64,000 nucleotides of DNA from Rhodocyclaceae bacterium (GTDB lineage: Bacteria > Pseudomonadota > Gammaproteobacteria > Burkholderiales > Rhodocyclaceae). The notes beneath the pieces were generated by a model. The model searched no databases. It had not been told where the DNA came from and saw only the letters and a list, made by a program, of their open reading frames with translations. Shown here piece by piece: positions 25,152 through 41,208 of this stretch (positions are counted from its first letter, which is position 1; every line of letters starts with the position of its first letter). The position numbers and the translations under genes were made by a program. The stretch is from positions 1 to 64,000 of the forward strand of contig JAEUNL010000053.1 in assembly GCA_016791115.1 (NCBI GenBank), read 5' to 3'.

Positions 25152-25613
25152 TTACCGCCCGCGCTGCTGAATCGCCACCAGCGCGGCGCCGAGCAGGCTC
25201 TGGATCAGGTAGAGCACGCTCGAGATGCCGTGCCAGCGCGCGAAGCGATCTCGCAGCACACTTTCCATGACTTCGCGCGGCAGCGCTTCGACCTTGAGCT
25301 GCGCCATGATCGGCTGGATGCCGAAATGGCCCGCCAGGGTCAGCAACAGCATCAACAGCACGAGCCAAAACACGCTCGACTTGAATGACGCCGCACCGCG
25401 TCGCAGGACGATGAAGGCGATCAGGTATGCCGCACAGCCGATCCCGACCCAGGCAATCATGGCAAACATGCGCCCGGCCAGATTGCCTGCCAGCGCGCGA
25501 TTGCCCGACAGTTCGTGGAACAGCGTCGGCGCGACGATGTAACCGACGGCCCACAGGCCGCCCACCCACAGGGTGATCGCGAGGACGTAGAGAAAATCGG
25601 CGAATCTGCGCAT
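25152..25613 (-). CDS. DUF4149 (TMEM205-like) membrane protein
   Basis: This 153-residue integral membrane protein is of unknown function. Four hydrophobic helices are visible: about 5-27, 48-70, 80-100 and 130-147. The first contains LWVGGLWAVGYIVAPTLF, which is characteristic of this family. It is the last gene behind carA-carB-greA, 25 bases after greA, and converges on yhbY. Its position after greA is common in betaproteobacteria, but I know of no assigned role. Confidence 0.8.
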   Translation of the reverse strand: MRRFADFLYVLAITLWVGGLWAVGYIVAPTLFHELSGNRALAGNLAGRMFAMIAWVGIGCAAYLIAFIVLRRGAASFKSSVFWLVLLMLLLTLAGHFGIQPIMAQLKVEALPREVMESVLRDRFARWHGISSVLYLIQSLLGAALVAIQQRGR

Positions 25614-25638
25614 CGTGCAGCCGGCCCGCGCGTGGCAG

Positions 25639-26115
25639 TCAGACGTAGCGCACGTCGAGGAGTTCGTATTCCTTGACGCCGCCCGGCGCTTGCACTTCGG
25701 CCACGTCGCCGGCGTACTTGCCGATCAGCGCGCGCGCGATCGGCGAACTCACCGAAACCTTGCCGGCCTTGAGGTTGGCCTCGTCGTCGCCGACGATCTG
25801 GTAGGTCACCTTCGTGCCGCTGTCGAGGTCCTCGAGATCCACGGTGGCGCCGAACACGCAGCGCCCGTCCGCATCGAGCAATTTCGGGTCGATGATCTGC
25901 GCATTGGACAGCTTGCCTTCGACTTCCTTGATGCGCCCCTCGATGAAGCCCTGCCGCTCCTTCGCTGCATCGTATTCAGCGTTTTCGGACAGGTCGCCAT
26001 GGGAACGCGCCTCGGCGATCGCGGCAATCACATTGGGACGATCCACGGTCTTGAGGCGATGGAGTTCGACGCGCAGTTGCTCGGCGCCGGCCAGCGTAAG
26101 GGGAATCTTGTTCAT
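25639..26115 (-). CDS. greA: Transcription elongation factor GreA
   Basis: GreA enters the RNA polymerase secondary channel and stimulates cleavage of backtracked RNA. It has 158 residues, the usual length. The N-terminal coiled coil includes the acidic tip [20 protein letters not shown] with the catalytic Asp/Glu pair, and the C-terminal FKBP-like domain ends [20 protein letters not shown]. It lies 6 bases after carB, a conserved carAB-greA order. Confidence 0.97.
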   Translation of the reverse strand: MNKIPLTLAGAEQLRVELHRLKTVDRPNVIAAIAEARSHGDLSENAEYDAAKERQGFIEGRIKEVEGKLSNAQIIDPKLLDADGRCVFGATVDLEDLDSGTKVTYQIVGDDEANLKAGKVSVSSPIARALIGKYAGDVAEVQAPGGVKEYELLDVRYV

Positions 26116-26121
26116 GCGCGA

Positions 26122-29340
<3,219 letters not shown>

Positions 29341-29421
29341 GGTCTTACCGGACACCGTGGCGCAATGGCGCCAATGCGATTCCGGCAGCCGCACGAATCC
29401 GGCAGCCGGCGTATGTCAACT

Positions 29422-30594
29422 TCAGGCCTTCCGCTCCTGCATCAGTCGCACGAAGCGGTCGAACAGATAGGCAACGTCGTGCGGCCCCGGGCTCGCCTCG
29501 GGGTGACCCTGAAAACAGAATGCCGGCACATCGGTCCGCGCAAGGCCCTGCAGGCTGCCGTCGAAAAGCGAAACATGCGTCGGACGCAGATTTGCCGGCA
29601 GCGTCGCCGGATCGACCGCAAAACCGTGGTTCTGGCTGGTGATCAACACCTGACCGGTATCGAGATCCTTGACCGGGTGATTCGCGCCATGATGGCCGAA
29701 TTTCATCTTCATCGTCCTGGCGCCGCTGGCCAACCCCATCAACTGGTGACCGAGACAAATGCCGAAAGTCGGCCGCTTTGCTGCCAGAAACTCACGGATC
29801 GCCTCGATCGCGTAGTCGCAAGGCTCAGGATCGCCCGGACCGTTCGACAGGAAAATGCCATCCGGCTTGAGCGCCATTGCGTCCCTGGCAGACGTTTGTG
29901 CCGGGACGACGGTCAGGCGGCACCCGCGAGCGGCCAGCATGCGCAGGATGTTGCGCTTGACGCCGTAGTCGTAGGCCACGACATGATGCTTTGCATTCGC
30001 GACCGCCTGATGCCCGCGACCGAGTTGCCAGACACCCTCGCTCCATTCATAGGGCTCGCGGGTACTGACCACCTTCGCCAGATCCATGCCCGCCAACCCC
30101 GGAAACGCGCGTGCCTGACGCAGGGCTTCGTCGACATCGATCCGACCGGCCATCAGACAACCGTTCTGCGCACCCTTTTCACGCAGGATGCGCGTCAGCT
30201 TGCGCGTGTCGATGCCGGCAATGCCGACAATGTTCTCGGATCGCAGGTAGGCGTCGAGCGTCTGCTCCATGCGGAAATTCGACGGGCAGATCGGCAGGTC
30301 GCGAATGACCAGACCGGCGGCGTGGATTTTCGGGTCTTCGCAATCCTCGCGATTGACGCCGGTGTTGCCGACGTGCGGGTAGGTCAGCGTGACGATCTGA
30401 CGCGAGTACGACGGATCGGTGAGGATTTCCTGATACCCCGACATCGCGGTATTGAACACGACTTCGCCCACCGTGGAACCCTCCGCGCCGATCGATTGGC
30501 CGTGGAACAAGGTTCCGTCGGCGAGCGCAAGGAGGGCTGGCGGGGCGGCTGTCAAGTCGAACTCCTGGATGGCGGCGGGGTCGTGCGGAATCAT
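29422..30594 (-). CDS. carA: Carbamoyl-phosphate synthase small subunit
   Basis: This is the glutamine amidotransferase subunit that feeds ammonia to CarB. It has 390 residues. The N-terminal CPSase small-chain domain includes [17 protein letters not shown], and the class I glutaminase nucleophile is in [15 protein letters not shown]; the His/Glu partner is in [14 protein letters not shown]. The start ATG (30594) directly follows the TGA of an 11-codon leader ORF in the same frame, and I see no Shine-Dalgarno sequence of its own, so translation may depend on coupling. A strong hairpin lies upstream. Confidence 0.97.
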   Translation of the reverse strand: MIPHDPAAIQEFDLTAAPPALLALADGTLFHGQSIGAEGSTVGEVVFNTAMSGYQEILTDPSYSRQIVTLTYPHVGNTGVNREDCEDPKIHAAGLVIRDLPICPSNFRMEQTLDAYLRSENIVGIAGIDTRKLTRILREKGAQNGCLMAGRIDVDEALRQARAFPGLAGMDLAKVVSTREPYEWSEGVWQLGRGHQAVANAKHHVVAYDYGVKRNILRMLAARGCRLTVVPAQTSARDAMALKPDGIFLSNGPGDPEPCDYAIEAIREFLAAKRPTFGICLGHQLMGLASGARTMKMKFGHHGANHPVKDLDTGQVLITSQNHGFAVDPATLPANLRPTHVSLFDGSLQGLARTDVPAFCFQGHPEASPGPHDVAYLFDRFVRLMQERKA

Positions 30595-30630
30595 TCAAGC
30601 CCGGCGCACCGCGATTGGCGTGCCGGACAT
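30595..30630 (-). CDS. Putative 11-residue leader peptide of carA
   Basis: A short ORF, MSGTPIAVRRA then TGA, ends immediately before the carA ATG (TGAATG on the minus strand). It starts 2 bases after a 13-bp hairpin. Arg codons at residues 9 and 10 could respond to arginine supply, but this is inference. A regulatory leader upstream of carA has been described in Pseudomonas aeruginosa; whether this one is translated is unknown. Confidence 0.35.
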   Translation of the reverse strand: MSGTPIAVRRA

Positions 30631-30632
30631 AC

Positions 30633-30665
30633 AAAGCGGGACGGGCTGCTCACCCATCCCGCCTT
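30633..30665 (-). promoter_or_regulatory. Strong leader hairpin upstream of carA
   Basis: On the minus strand AAGGCGGGATGGG pairs with CCCGTCCCGCTTT over 13 bp (two wobble pairs) around a 7-base loop. It lies between the likely promoter and carA, followed only by a short TTTG tract. It could act as an attenuator or as an mRNA stability element. Confidence 0.55.
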
Positions 30666-30679
30666 GTTTTAACGGCAGC

Positions 30680-30709
30680 ATTATAGCCTGATACGCCCGC
30701 CCGCCGCAA
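30680..30709 (-). promoter_or_regulatory. Candidate carAB promoter
   Basis: The minus strand holds TATAAT (30680-30685) and, 18 bases upstream, TTGCGG (30704-30709). This is a good sigma-70 -10 with a fair -35, placed so that the transcript would include the hairpin and the short leader ORF. Confidence 0.55.
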
Positions 30710-30716
30710 CGCGACG

Positions 30717-33050
<2,334 letters not shown>

Positions 33051-33135
33051 AGGATTCCTGGCCTGGTTGCGCGACGTTCGGCGCGCAGCGACTTCACGAG
33101 TGAATATGAGTTTACGTTATTGCAGTCCCCAGTGC

Positions 33136-33149
33136 GCAGCATATGCTGC
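33136..33149. promoter_or_regulatory. 14-bp perfect palindrome upstream of the hybrid kinase
   Basis: GCAGCATATGCTGC is a perfect inverted repeat 86-99 bases upstream of the kinase start, in the gap between the kinase and dapB. A second imperfect dyad TTCAC-GA-GTGAA lies nearer the gene. It could be an operator, but no regulator can be named. Confidence 0.3.
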
Positions 33150-33262
33150 CCCGCGTCAGACGCGCTGGCACCCGCGCAATCCACCGCGCAACAACATGTA
33201 AACGTCGGCTGGCGCCACCACTTGAGCGGAATCCCGTTTCCGCGGGTGGTGCATGCACTCCT

Positions 33263-34581
<1,319 letters not shown>

Positions 34582-34692
34582 CGGACAGGCCGGAAACGGG
34601 ATGGACAGGCGCCGCAGCATCGTTCGCGCGGCTCGCAGAACTCGCGAAACTATATCATAATCAGCGCCTTCGTCCCGGTCACGGTGGGTGGC

Positions 34693-35136
34693 ATGACCAA
34701 CTCGCAAAACCTCAAGAGCATCGGCCTCAAGGCAACGTTCCCGCGCCTCAAGATCCTGGACCTGTTCCAGACGACCGACATGCGGCACATGACCGCGGAG
34801 GACGTTTACAAGCACCTGATCAACGAGGGCATGGACATTGGACTCGCCACCGTTTATCGGGTGCTGACCCAGTTCGAGCAGGCCGGATTGCTGGTGCGGC
34901 ATTATTTCGAATCCGGCAAAGCTGTGTTCGAGCTCAACGAGGGCAAGCACCACGACCATCTCGTCTGCCTGCAGTGCGGCCGCCTGGAAGAGTTCTACGA
35001 CCCCGAGATCGAAGCGCGCCAGCAGCAGGTTGCCGCAGAGCGGGGCTATACGGTGCATGACCACGCCCTGTACCTGTACGTAGACTGCGTCAAGCCGAAC
35101 TGCCCGAACAAGAAGCACGGCCCGCACGGCGGCTGA
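34693..35136 (+). CDS. fur: Ferric uptake regulator Fur
   Basis: This is the Fe(II)-responsive repressor of iron uptake genes. It has 147 residues from [20 protein letters not shown] at 34693; an ATG three codons upstream is possible. The winged helix includes [18 protein letters not shown], and metal-binding elements include the [16 protein letters not shown] segment and a late CxxxxC pair (CVKPNC). The A/T-rich patch at 34645-34662 between bamE and fur may hold promoter or autoregulatory sites, but I see no strong Fur box. Confidence 0.97.
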   Translation: MTNSQNLKSIGLKATFPRLKILDLFQTTDMRHMTAEDVYKHLINEGMDIGLATVYRVLTQFEQAGLLVRHYFESGKAVFELNEGKHHDHLVCLQCGRLEEFYDPEIEARQQQVAAERGYTVHDHALYLYVDCVKPNCPNKKHGPHGG

Positions 35137-35173
35137 GTCCGCTTTCCTCAATCAAATCCTGTTGAATCCTTTT

Positions 35174-35202
35174 CGCGCGGGGCACAGCACACCCCCCGCG
35201 CG
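35174..35202 (+). other. GC-rich hairpin between fur and the GDT1-family gene
   Basis: CGCGCGGGG pairs with CCCCGCGCG over 9 bp around an 11-base loop. No T-tract follows on the plus strand, so termination of fur is not certain. It sits 14 bases upstream of the next start codon and could affect its translation. It does not fit the yybP-ykoY manganese riboswitch. Confidence 0.45.
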
Positions 35203-35216
35203 ATACCACGTCCGCG

Positions 35217-35792
35217 ATGTTCGAAGCCTTCAGTACCTCCACCCTGCTCGTCGCCCTGGCCGAAATCGGCGACAAGACGCAACTCCTGTCGTTCGTACTC
35301 GCTGCGCGGCTGCGCAAGCCGTGGCCGATCATCTGGGGCATCCTCGTCGCGACGCTGGCCAACCACGCGCTCGCCGGCTCGCTGGGCGTGTGGCTCGCGA
35401 GACTGTTGCCGGAAGGATGGCTGGGCTGGATCGTCGGCCTGACCTTCATCGGCTTCGGGCTCTGGGCTTTGTGGCCGGACAAGCTCGACGACGAACCGGC
35501 GATGCACCCGGCCGGCGCCTTCGTCACGACAGTTATCGCGTTCTTTCTGGCGGAAATGGGTGACAAAACCCAACTCGCCACCGTCGCGCTCGGCGCGCGC
35601 TTCGATTCGCTGACGGCGGTGGTGGTAGGCACCACGCTGGGCATGATGATTGCCAACGTGCCGGCCGTGCTGATGGGCGAAGTCCTCGCGCGGCGCTTTC
35701 CGCTCGGCGCCATGCGCTATGTCGCCGCCGCCCTGTTCATCGTCACCGGGCTGCTGACACTGCACGCCGGCGCATCGATCCAGCCGGGCTAG
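35217..35792 (+). CDS. TMEM165/GDT1-family cation exporter (UPF0016)
   Basis: This is an inner-membrane exporter of about 191 residues and six helices. The family hallmark E-x-G-D-K-T occurs twice, as LAEIGDKTQLLSFVLAARL (near residue 12) and LAEMGDKTQLATVALGARF (near residue 118), forming the two pseudo-symmetric halves. Bacterial members export Mn2+ (for example MneA of Vibrio cholerae). Placement next to fur may reflect metal homeostasis. Its stop overlaps the convergent recN end by 4 bases. Confidence 0.9.
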   Translation: MFEAFSTSTLLVALAEIGDKTQLLSFVLAARLRKPWPIIWGILVATLANHALAGSLGVWLARLLPEGWLGWIVGLTFIGFGLWALWPDKLDDEPAMHPAGAFVTTVIAFFLAEMGDKTQLATVALGARFDSLTAVVVGTTLGMMIANVPAVLMGEVLARRFPLGAMRYVAAALFIVTGLLTLHAGASIQPG

Positions 35793-37447
35793 CCGGCGAG
35801 GCCGAGCATCTCCTGCGCGTGGCGGCGCGTGGTGTCGGTGATCCTGACGCCACCCAGCATGCGTGCAATCTCTTCGATACGACCGGCATCGTCCAGCTGG
35901 GTCACGCGCGACAGCACTTCATCGCCATGCTGCTGCTTGGCGATCGACCATTGCCAGTTGGCGCATGCGGCCACCTGTGGCAGATGCGTCACGCAGAGCA
36001 CCTGGCGGTCCCTGCCGAGCTGGTGGAGCATGCGGCCGACCACCTCGGCGACACCGCCGCCAATACCGACATCGACCTCGTCGAAGATCAGGGTCGGCAC
36101 CGAGGCGCTGCGGCTGGCGATCACCTGGATCGCCAGGCCGATGCGCGACAGCTCGCCGCCCGATGCCACTTTCGCAAGCGGTCTCAGGGGCTGATTCAGG
36201 TTGGCCGCGACCTGGAATTCAACGTTCTCCAGCCCATACGAGGCGCCGTCATCAAGCGCCGGCAAGGCTATCTCGAAGCGGCTGCCGGCAAGGGCGAGAT
36301 CCTGCATCGCCGCCGTCACGGCCTGCGACAGTTCCGCAGCCGTTTTGCGCCGCGCGCCTGAGAGTTTGGTCGCCGCCCGGCGATACGATTCCTCAGCGTC
36401 GCGCTCGCGCTGCGCGAGCAGCGCCGGGTCGGACAGTGCCTGCATCTCGGCCAGGCGCGCCGCGAGCTGTTCGCGCAATGCCGGAATCTGTTCCGGCACG
36501 GTGCGATGCTTGCGCGCCGCGGAATGCACGGCATCGATGCGCGCGTCGAGTTCCTTCAGCCGCGCCGGGTCGAGATCCAGCCGGTCGCGGTAGCGGCGCA
36601 GCGCATGGGCCGCTTCGTCGAGCTGGATCGCCGCGCCGGCAAGCAGTTCGCGCGCATCGGCAAGTCCGGCATCGACTTCGGCGAGCTGGCCGATGCGCGC
36701 CGCGATCTGCGACACCGCGGGTGCGGCGGCAGCCTCGCCCTCGCTGGTCACCGCCAACGCCTCAGCCACACCTTCCAAGAGGCTCGCCGCGTGGCCAAGG
36801 CGGCGCTGCTCGGCGAGCGTAGCCACCCAGTCGTCCGGCACGAAAGCCAGCGCGTCGAGTTCCTTGACCTGCCACTCGAGCAGTTCGCGCTCGCGCGCCA
36901 GGCTTTGCGTCTGGTGCTCGGCCTGTTCGCGCGCCTCGGCGAGCCTGCGCCACTCGCGATGCAGCACCGCAACCTCGCGCGCCAGCGCAGACTGCCCGCC
37001 ATGCGCATCGATCAGCGCACGCTGCGCGTCGCTGCGCAGCAGGGCGTGGTGCGCATGCTGCCCGTGGATGTCGGCGACCAGATCGCCCAGTTCGCGCAAT
37101 TGCGCCGCCGTAGCAGGCGAGCCGTTGATGTAGCCGCGCGAACGGCCGCCGGCCTCGATTACGCGACGCATCAGGCAGGCGTCGTCGGCAGCAAGGTCGT
37201 TCGCGGTCAGCCAGTCGAGCGCCGGAGAGGTTCCGGCCAGTTCGAACTCGGCCGATACCTCGGCCTGCTTGCAGCCGTTACGCACCACGCCCGCATCGGC
37301 GCGATCGCCCATTGCGAGTGCCAGCGCATCGACCAGGATGGACTTGCCGGCCCCGGTTTCGCCGGTGAGCGCGCCGAAACCGCTCTCGAACTCAAGCTCG
37401 AGACGATCGACGATGACGAAATCGCGTATGGTCAGGCGACGCAGCAT
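35789..37447 (-). CDS. recN: DNA repair protein RecN
   Basis: This SMC-like ATPase acts in double-strand break repair. It has 552 residues. The N-terminal Walker A is GETGAGKSILVDALALAMG, long coiled-coil regions fill the centre (about 150-350), and the C-terminal head carries ASGGELSRIGLAIQ (signature) and LIFDEVDVGIGGGVAE (Walker B) then VTHLPQVAACA. It is 15 bases downstream of nadK, the classic nadK-recN pair next to hrcA. Confidence 0.97.
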   Translation of the reverse strand: MLRRLTIRDFVIVDRLELEFESGFGALTGETGAGKSILVDALALAMGDRADAGVVRNGCKQAEVSAEFELAGTSPALDWLTANDLAADDACLMRRVIEAGGRSRGYINGSPATAAQLRELGDLVADIHGQHAHHALLRSDAQRALIDAHGGQSALAREVAVLHREWRRLAEAREQAEHQTQSLARERELLEWQVKELDALAFVPDDWVATLAEQRRLGHAASLLEGVAEALAVTSEGEAAAAPAVSQIAARIGQLAEVDAGLADARELLAGAAIQLDEAAHALRRYRDRLDLDPARLKELDARIDAVHSAARKHRTVPEQIPALREQLAARLAEMQALSDPALLAQRERDAEESYRRAATKLSGARRKTAAELSQAVTAAMQDLALAGSRFEIALPALDDGASYGLENVEFQVAANLNQPLRPLAKVASGGELSRIGLAIQVIASRSASVPTLIFDEVDVGIGGGVAEVVGRMLHQLGRDRQVLCVTHLPQVAACANWQWSIAKQQHGDEVLSRVTQLDDAGRIEEIARMLGGVRITDTTRRHAQEMLGLAG

Positions 37448-37462
37448 GGCTTGCAGTTCGAA

Positions 37463-38350
37463 CTACGAGGGATAACGCGGCGCCTCCGACCAGCGCAGCT
37501 TCTCGCGCAGCATGGCGAAGTAGCTATACCCGACCGGGTGCAGCATGATTGTCGAATGGCGCGAGCGCTGCACGCGGATCTCGTCGCCGCCGGTAAGGTC
37601 GATGCGTGTCTGGCCGTCGCAGTACAGGCGCGCATCGTGCAGCGGCATCACGCGCAGGTCGATCACGCTGGTGTCGGCCACGGTGATCGGGCGGGCCGAC
37701 AATGCATGCGGGCACAGCGGCACCAGCGCAATGGCCGAGATCGCCGGTTGCAGGATCGGCCCGTTGGCCGACAGCGCATAGGCGGTCGAACCCGTCGGGG
37801 TGGCGACGATGAAACCGTCCGAGCGCTGGTTGTAGATGAATTCGCCGTCGATGCTGACCTCGAACTCGATCATGCGACCGGCATCGCCCTTGTTGAGTAC
37901 GACGTCGTTGAGGGCCAGGCCGTCGTCCAGCGGCTTGCCGTCGCGCGAAACGCTGGCTTCGAGAAGGATGCGCGATTCGCGCCGATAGTGTCCGTCGAGC
38001 AGGTCGCCGATGCGATCGGTCATCTCGTCGCGTGCGATGTCGGTCATGAAGCCGAGGCGTCCTTGGTTGATCCCGACCAGCGGCACGCCGCTCGCGGCGA
38101 GCGTGCGTGCGGTGGCAAGCATCGTGCCGTCGCCGCCGATGACGATCGCCAGATCGGCGCGCCGGCCGATCTCCTCGTAGCTCGCTTCGTCAAACCCGGC
38201 GGCGTCGGTGACGGTTGCGGTATCGCTCTCGACCAGCACTTCCAGGTCGCGCGCGCGCAGGTAGGCCACCAGTGTGAGCAGTGCCTCGGCCACTTCGGGC
38301 GCCTGGTATTTGCCGATCACGGCGACAGTGCGGAAGCCGCCCGGCGTCAT
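37463..38350 (-). CDS. nadK: NAD kinase
   Basis: It phosphorylates NAD to NADP. It has 295 residues, the normal length. The diacylglycerol-kinase-like motif GGDGTMLATAR is near residue 71 and NQGRLGFMTDI near residue 94; the nucleotide site includes TPTGSTAYALSANGP. It is divergent from hrcA and followed by recN on the same strand. Confidence 0.97.
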   Translation of the reverse strand: MTPGGFRTVAVIGKYQAPEVAEALLTLVAYLRARDLEVLVESDTATVTDAAGFDEASYEEIGRRADLAIVIGGDGTMLATARTLAASGVPLVGINQGRLGFMTDIARDEMTDRIGDLLDGHYRRESRILLEASVSRDGKPLDDGLALNDVVLNKGDAGRMIEFEVSIDGEFIYNQRSDGFIVATPTGSTAYALSANGPILQPAISAIALVPLCPHALSARPITVADTSVIDLRVMPLHDARLYCDGQTRIDLTGGDEIRVQRSRHSTIMLHPVGYSYFAMLREKLRWSEAPRYPS

Positions 38351-38544
38351 CGCGCGTCACCCGACCGGCGCGGCGCGGCGCGCTTCGAAGCGCATGCGTG
38401 AAGGGCGCGGCTGCGGGAGCAGATTGTCATGCGCGGCATTAAACCACAATTGACTGTGCCGGCGGCGCCTGTCGCGTGCGGCGAAAATTCCTTAGAATGC
38501 AGCGATCTAACCGATGCTCAGCCGGCCGGAACGGCGGCCCCGAC

Positions 38545-39564
38545 ATGCTCGACGAACGCGCCCGCATACTGCTCAAGACGCTGATCGAACACTACATCGC
38601 CGAAGGCCAGCCGGTCGGCTCGCGCGCGCTGTCGAAGTACTCGGGGCTCGAGTTGTCGCCCGCAACGGTGCGCAACGTGATGTCCGATCTCGAGGAACTC
38701 GGCTACATCGCGAGCCCGCACACATCGGCCGGACGCGTCCCAACGCCGCGCGGCTACCGGTTCTTCGTCGATTCGCTGCTCACCGTGCGCCCGCTGGCGC
38801 GCGACACCATCCAGGAAGTCGAGCAGCACCTGCACCCGGACCAGCCGCAGCGCGTCATCAGCACCGCCTCGCAACTGCTCTCCGAACTCACGCAGTTTGC
38901 AGGCGTGGTGGTCACCCCGCGGCGCAAGTCGACGCGCATCCGGCAGATCGAGTTCGTCAGCCTGGGCGAGAAGCGCATCCTGCTCATCCTCGTCACCGCC
39001 GACGGCGACGTGCAGAACCGCATCCTGTTCACCCAGCGCACCTACTCGGCCTCGGAACTGGTGACGGCGGCGAACTACCTGAGCCAGAATTTCGCCGGCC
39101 TGGAACTGGACGAGATCCGCAACCGCGTGCGCGAGGAACTCAACCAATTGCAGACCAACATGAGCGAACTGATGACGGCGGCGGTCGAGTTCGGCAACGA
39201 AACCTTGAACGACGTGCGCTCGGCCTACGTGCTGTCGGGCGAACGCAACCTGCTCGAGGTCGAGGATCTGTCGTCGAACATGCGCCGCCTGCGCGAGTTG
39301 TTTGCGCTGTTCGAGCAGCGCACCGGCCTGCTGCAGTTGCTGGACATCTCGAACCGCGCCGAGGGCGTGCAGATCTTCATCGGCGGGGAATCGGGCCTGG
39401 CGCCACTCGACGAATGCAGCGTGATCACGGCGCCCTACGAGGTGGACGGCCAGGTGGTCGGTTCGGTCGGCGTGATCGGCCCGACGCGCATGGCCTACGA
39501 ACGGGTGATTCCGATCGTCGATATCACCGCCAAGCTGCTTTCGAGCGCACTGAGCACGCATTGA
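38545..39564 (+). CDS. hrcA: Heat-inducible transcription repressor HrcA
   Basis: HrcA represses groE/dnaK-type operons by binding CIRCE elements. It has 339 residues from [20 protein letters not shown] at 38545; the frame opens earlier (38476) but that is not family-like. The winged helix includes [19 protein letters not shown] and [26 protein letters not shown] hexamer at 38493-38498 may be its -10. I found no CIRCE repeat upstream of hrcA or of the grpE-dnaK genes here, so its target is likely elsewhere (groESL). Confidence 0.97.
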   Translation: MLDERARILLKTLIEHYIAEGQPVGSRALSKYSGLELSPATVRNVMSDLEELGYIASPHTSAGRVPTPRGYRFFVDSLLTVRPLARDTIQEVEQHLHPDQPQRVISTASQLLSELTQFAGVVVTPRRKSTRIRQIEFVSLGEKRILLILVTADGDVQNRILFTQRTYSASELVTAANYLSQNFAGLELDEIRNRVREELNQLQTNMSELMTAAVEFGNETLNDVRSAYVLSGERNLLEVEDLSSNMRRLRELFALFEQRTGLLQLLDISNRAEGVQIFIGGESGLAPLDECSVITAPYEVDGQVVGSVGVIGPTRMAYERVIPIVDITAKLLSSALSTH

Positions 39565-39575
39565 AATCAACCCAG

Positions 39576-39590
39576 CCTGGAAGGCGCATG
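39576..39590 (+). repeat. Dispersed intergenic repeat, direct copy after hrcA
   Basis: Exact CCTGGAAGGCGCATG, 12 bases after the hrcA stop. With the inverted copies at 39635-39646 and 39672-39686 it could form alternative hairpins across this 151-base gap. Confidence 0.6.
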
Positions 39591-39634
39591 GACAGGGCGT
39601 TTCGGGCCTGCCATGCCTGTATGGCTCAACCGAC

Positions 39635-39646
39635 GCGCCTTCCAGG
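39635..39646 (-). repeat. Dispersed intergenic repeat, inverted partial copy
   Basis: On the minus strand CCTGGAAGGCGC, a 12-base match to the core of the 15-mer. It lies between the direct copy and the full inverted copy in the hrcA-hemH gap. Confidence 0.5.
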
Positions 39647-39671
39647 CAATGCAACCCCAGACCGGCCGACC

Positions 39672-39686
39672 CATGCGCCTTCCAGG
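39672..39686 (-). repeat. Dispersed intergenic repeat, inverted exact copy before hemH
   Basis: The minus strand reads CCTGGAAGGCGCATG exactly, 30 bases upstream of hemH. It is fully complementary to the copy at 39576-39590, so RNA crossing the gap could form a 15-bp stem. Confidence 0.6.
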
Positions 39687-39715
39687 CCATCCGGCTGCAA
39701 AACCGACTCCACACG

Positions 39716-40813
39716 ATGCCACGCTACCTGACCGAACCCGCCCATTCCCACGCCAGCGCCGCCCGCACCGCCGTGCTGCTGGTCAACCTCGGCACGCCGG
39801 CCGCGCCGACCGCGGCCGCGCTGCGACCCTACCTGCGCGAGTTCCTCTCCGATCCGCGCGTAGTGGAAATCCCGCGCGCCCTGTGGCTGCCGATCCTGCA
39901 CGGCATCATCCTGAACACGCGGCCGGCGAAGTCGGCGAAGAAATACGCCTCGATCTGGACACCTGACGGTTCGCCGCTCAAGGCCCATACCGAGCGTCAG
40001 ACCAAGCTGCTGCGCGGCTACCTTGGCCAGGCCGGCCATGGCGAGGTGATCGTCGAGTACGCGATGCGCTATGGCGCACCCTCGGTCGCCTCGGTGCTGG
40101 ATGCGCTGCGCGCGCAGCGCTGCGAGCGCATCCTCGTGGTGCCGCTCTATCCGCAATACGCGGCAAGCACGACGGCAAGCGTGTTCGACGCGGTGAGCGG
40201 GCACTTCGCAAAATGCCGCAACGTGCCGGAGCTGCGTTTCGTCCGCAGCTTCCACGATCACCCGGGCTATATCAAGGCGCTGGCAGCCTCGATCGGCGAG
40301 CACTGGATGAAGCACGGCCGCGCCGACAAGCTGGTGATGAGCTTTCACGGCGTGCCGCGCTACACGCTGGACAAGGGCGATCCGTATCACTGCCTGTGCC
40401 ACAAGACGGCGCGGCTGGTCGCAGAGCAGCTCGGACTCCAGCCCGAAGCCTGGCAGGTGACGTTCCAGTCGCGCTTCGGCAAGGCGGAATGGCTGCAGCC
40501 CTACACGCAGCCGACGCTGGAGGCGCTCGGCCGCGGCGGCACGGCCAGCGTCGACCTGGTCTGCCCGGGCTTCGTCGCCGACTGCCTCGAAACGCTGGAG
40601 GAAATCGCGATGGAGAACCGCGACGCATTTCTCGCTGCGGGCGGCAAAACGTTCAACTACATCCCCTGCCTGAACGAGCGGCATGAGTGGATCGCCGCGC
40701 TGCAGGACATCGTGCAGACCCACCTCGGAAACTGGCCCACATTACCGGTTCCCGATGCGACGCAACGGGCGGCATCGCAGGCGCGTGCGAAAGCCATGGG
40801 AGCAAGGGAATGA
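39716..40813 (+). CDS. hemH: Ferrochelatase
   Basis: It inserts Fe2+ into protoporphyrin IX to make protoheme. It has 365 residues. The family signature is [21 protein letters not shown] near residue 205 with the catalytic His, and the second catalytic region [19 protein letters not shown] near residue 285 with the conserved Glu. The N-terminus [13 protein letters not shown] is typical. It overlaps the next gene by 4 bases (ATGA). Confidence 0.97.
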   Translation: MPRYLTEPAHSHASAARTAVLLVNLGTPAAPTAAALRPYLREFLSDPRVVEIPRALWLPILHGIILNTRPAKSAKKYASIWTPDGSPLKAHTERQTKLLRGYLGQAGHGEVIVEYAMRYGAPSVASVLDALRAQRCERILVVPLYPQYAASTTASVFDAVSGHFAKCRNVPELRFVRSFHDHPGYIKALAASIGEHWMKHGRADKLVMSFHGVPRYTLDKGDPYHCLCHKTARLVAEQLGLQPEAWQVTFQSRFGKAEWLQPYTQPTLEALGRGGTASVDLVCPGFVADCLETLEEIAMENRDAFLAAGGKTFNYIPCLNERHEWIAALQDIVQTHLGNWPTLPVPDATQRAASQARAKAMGARE

Positions 40814-41160
40814 GACTGATACTGCGCTGGATCCTGTCTGCCGCCGCCCTGATGCTGCTGCCGCAACTGATCGATGCGATCCGCGTCGACAGCTTTTACG
40901 CGGCCCTCGCGGCGGCGCTGTTCATCGGCCTGGTAAATGCACTGATCCGGCCGATCCTGATCGTCGTCACGCTGCCGATCAACATCCTGACGCTGGGCTT
41001 GCTGACCTTTGCGATCAATGGCCTGCTGTTCTGGTTCGTGGCGAGCTTCGTCAAGGGATTCGCGGTCACCGGCTTCTGGCCCGCGGTGTTTGGCGCGATC
41101 CTCTACAGCATCGCGACCTGGGCGATCAACGTCTTTCTGCGCGACGTCGCCGCCAAATGA
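40810..41160 (+). CDS. Small four-helix membrane protein (COG1950 / phage holin superfamily IV-like)
   Basis: This is a 116-residue membrane protein starting [20 protein letters not shown]. Four hydrophobic helices fill almost the whole chain, with the conserved-looking [20 protein letters not shown] loop of the COG1950 family. Despite the 'holin' label in databases, members are chromosomal proteins with no established lytic role. It is translationally coupled to hemH and followed at once by a hairpin. Confidence 0.75.
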   Translation: MRLILRWILSAAALMLLPQLIDAIRVDSFYAALAAALFIGLVNALIRPILIVVTLPINILTLGLLTFAINGLLFWFVASFVKGFAVTGFWPAVFGAILYSIATWAINVFLRDVAAK

Positions 41161-41162
41161 AA

Positions 41163-41183
41163 AGCGGGGCAGACCGCCCCGCT
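41163..41183 (+). terminator. Probable terminator after the hemH operon
   Basis: AGCGGGGC and GCCCCGCT form an 8-bp stem with a 5-base loop starting 3 bases after the stop codon. The following TCCTCCTT is only moderately T-rich. Confidence 0.6.
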
Positions 41184-41208
41184 CCTCCTTCTGGCGGCAC
41201 CCGGCCCC

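Noticed and set aside
34630-34692. Fur box in the bamE-fur gap
   Set aside because: The A/T-rich patch TATATCATAATCA only loosely resembles the consensus; not enough to call.
35137-35216. yybP-ykoY manganese riboswitch before the GDT1-family gene
   Set aside because: The gap is only 80 bases and holds a simple hairpin without the conserved riboswitch core.
38400-38544. CIRCE operator upstream of hrcA
   Set aside because: No 9-base inverted repeat resembling TTAGCACTC / GAGTGCTAA is present here or before grpE and dnaK.
40810-41160. Phage holin, i.e. a prophage remnant
   Set aside because: The COG1950 family is chromosomal and coupled here to hemH; no other phage gene is near.
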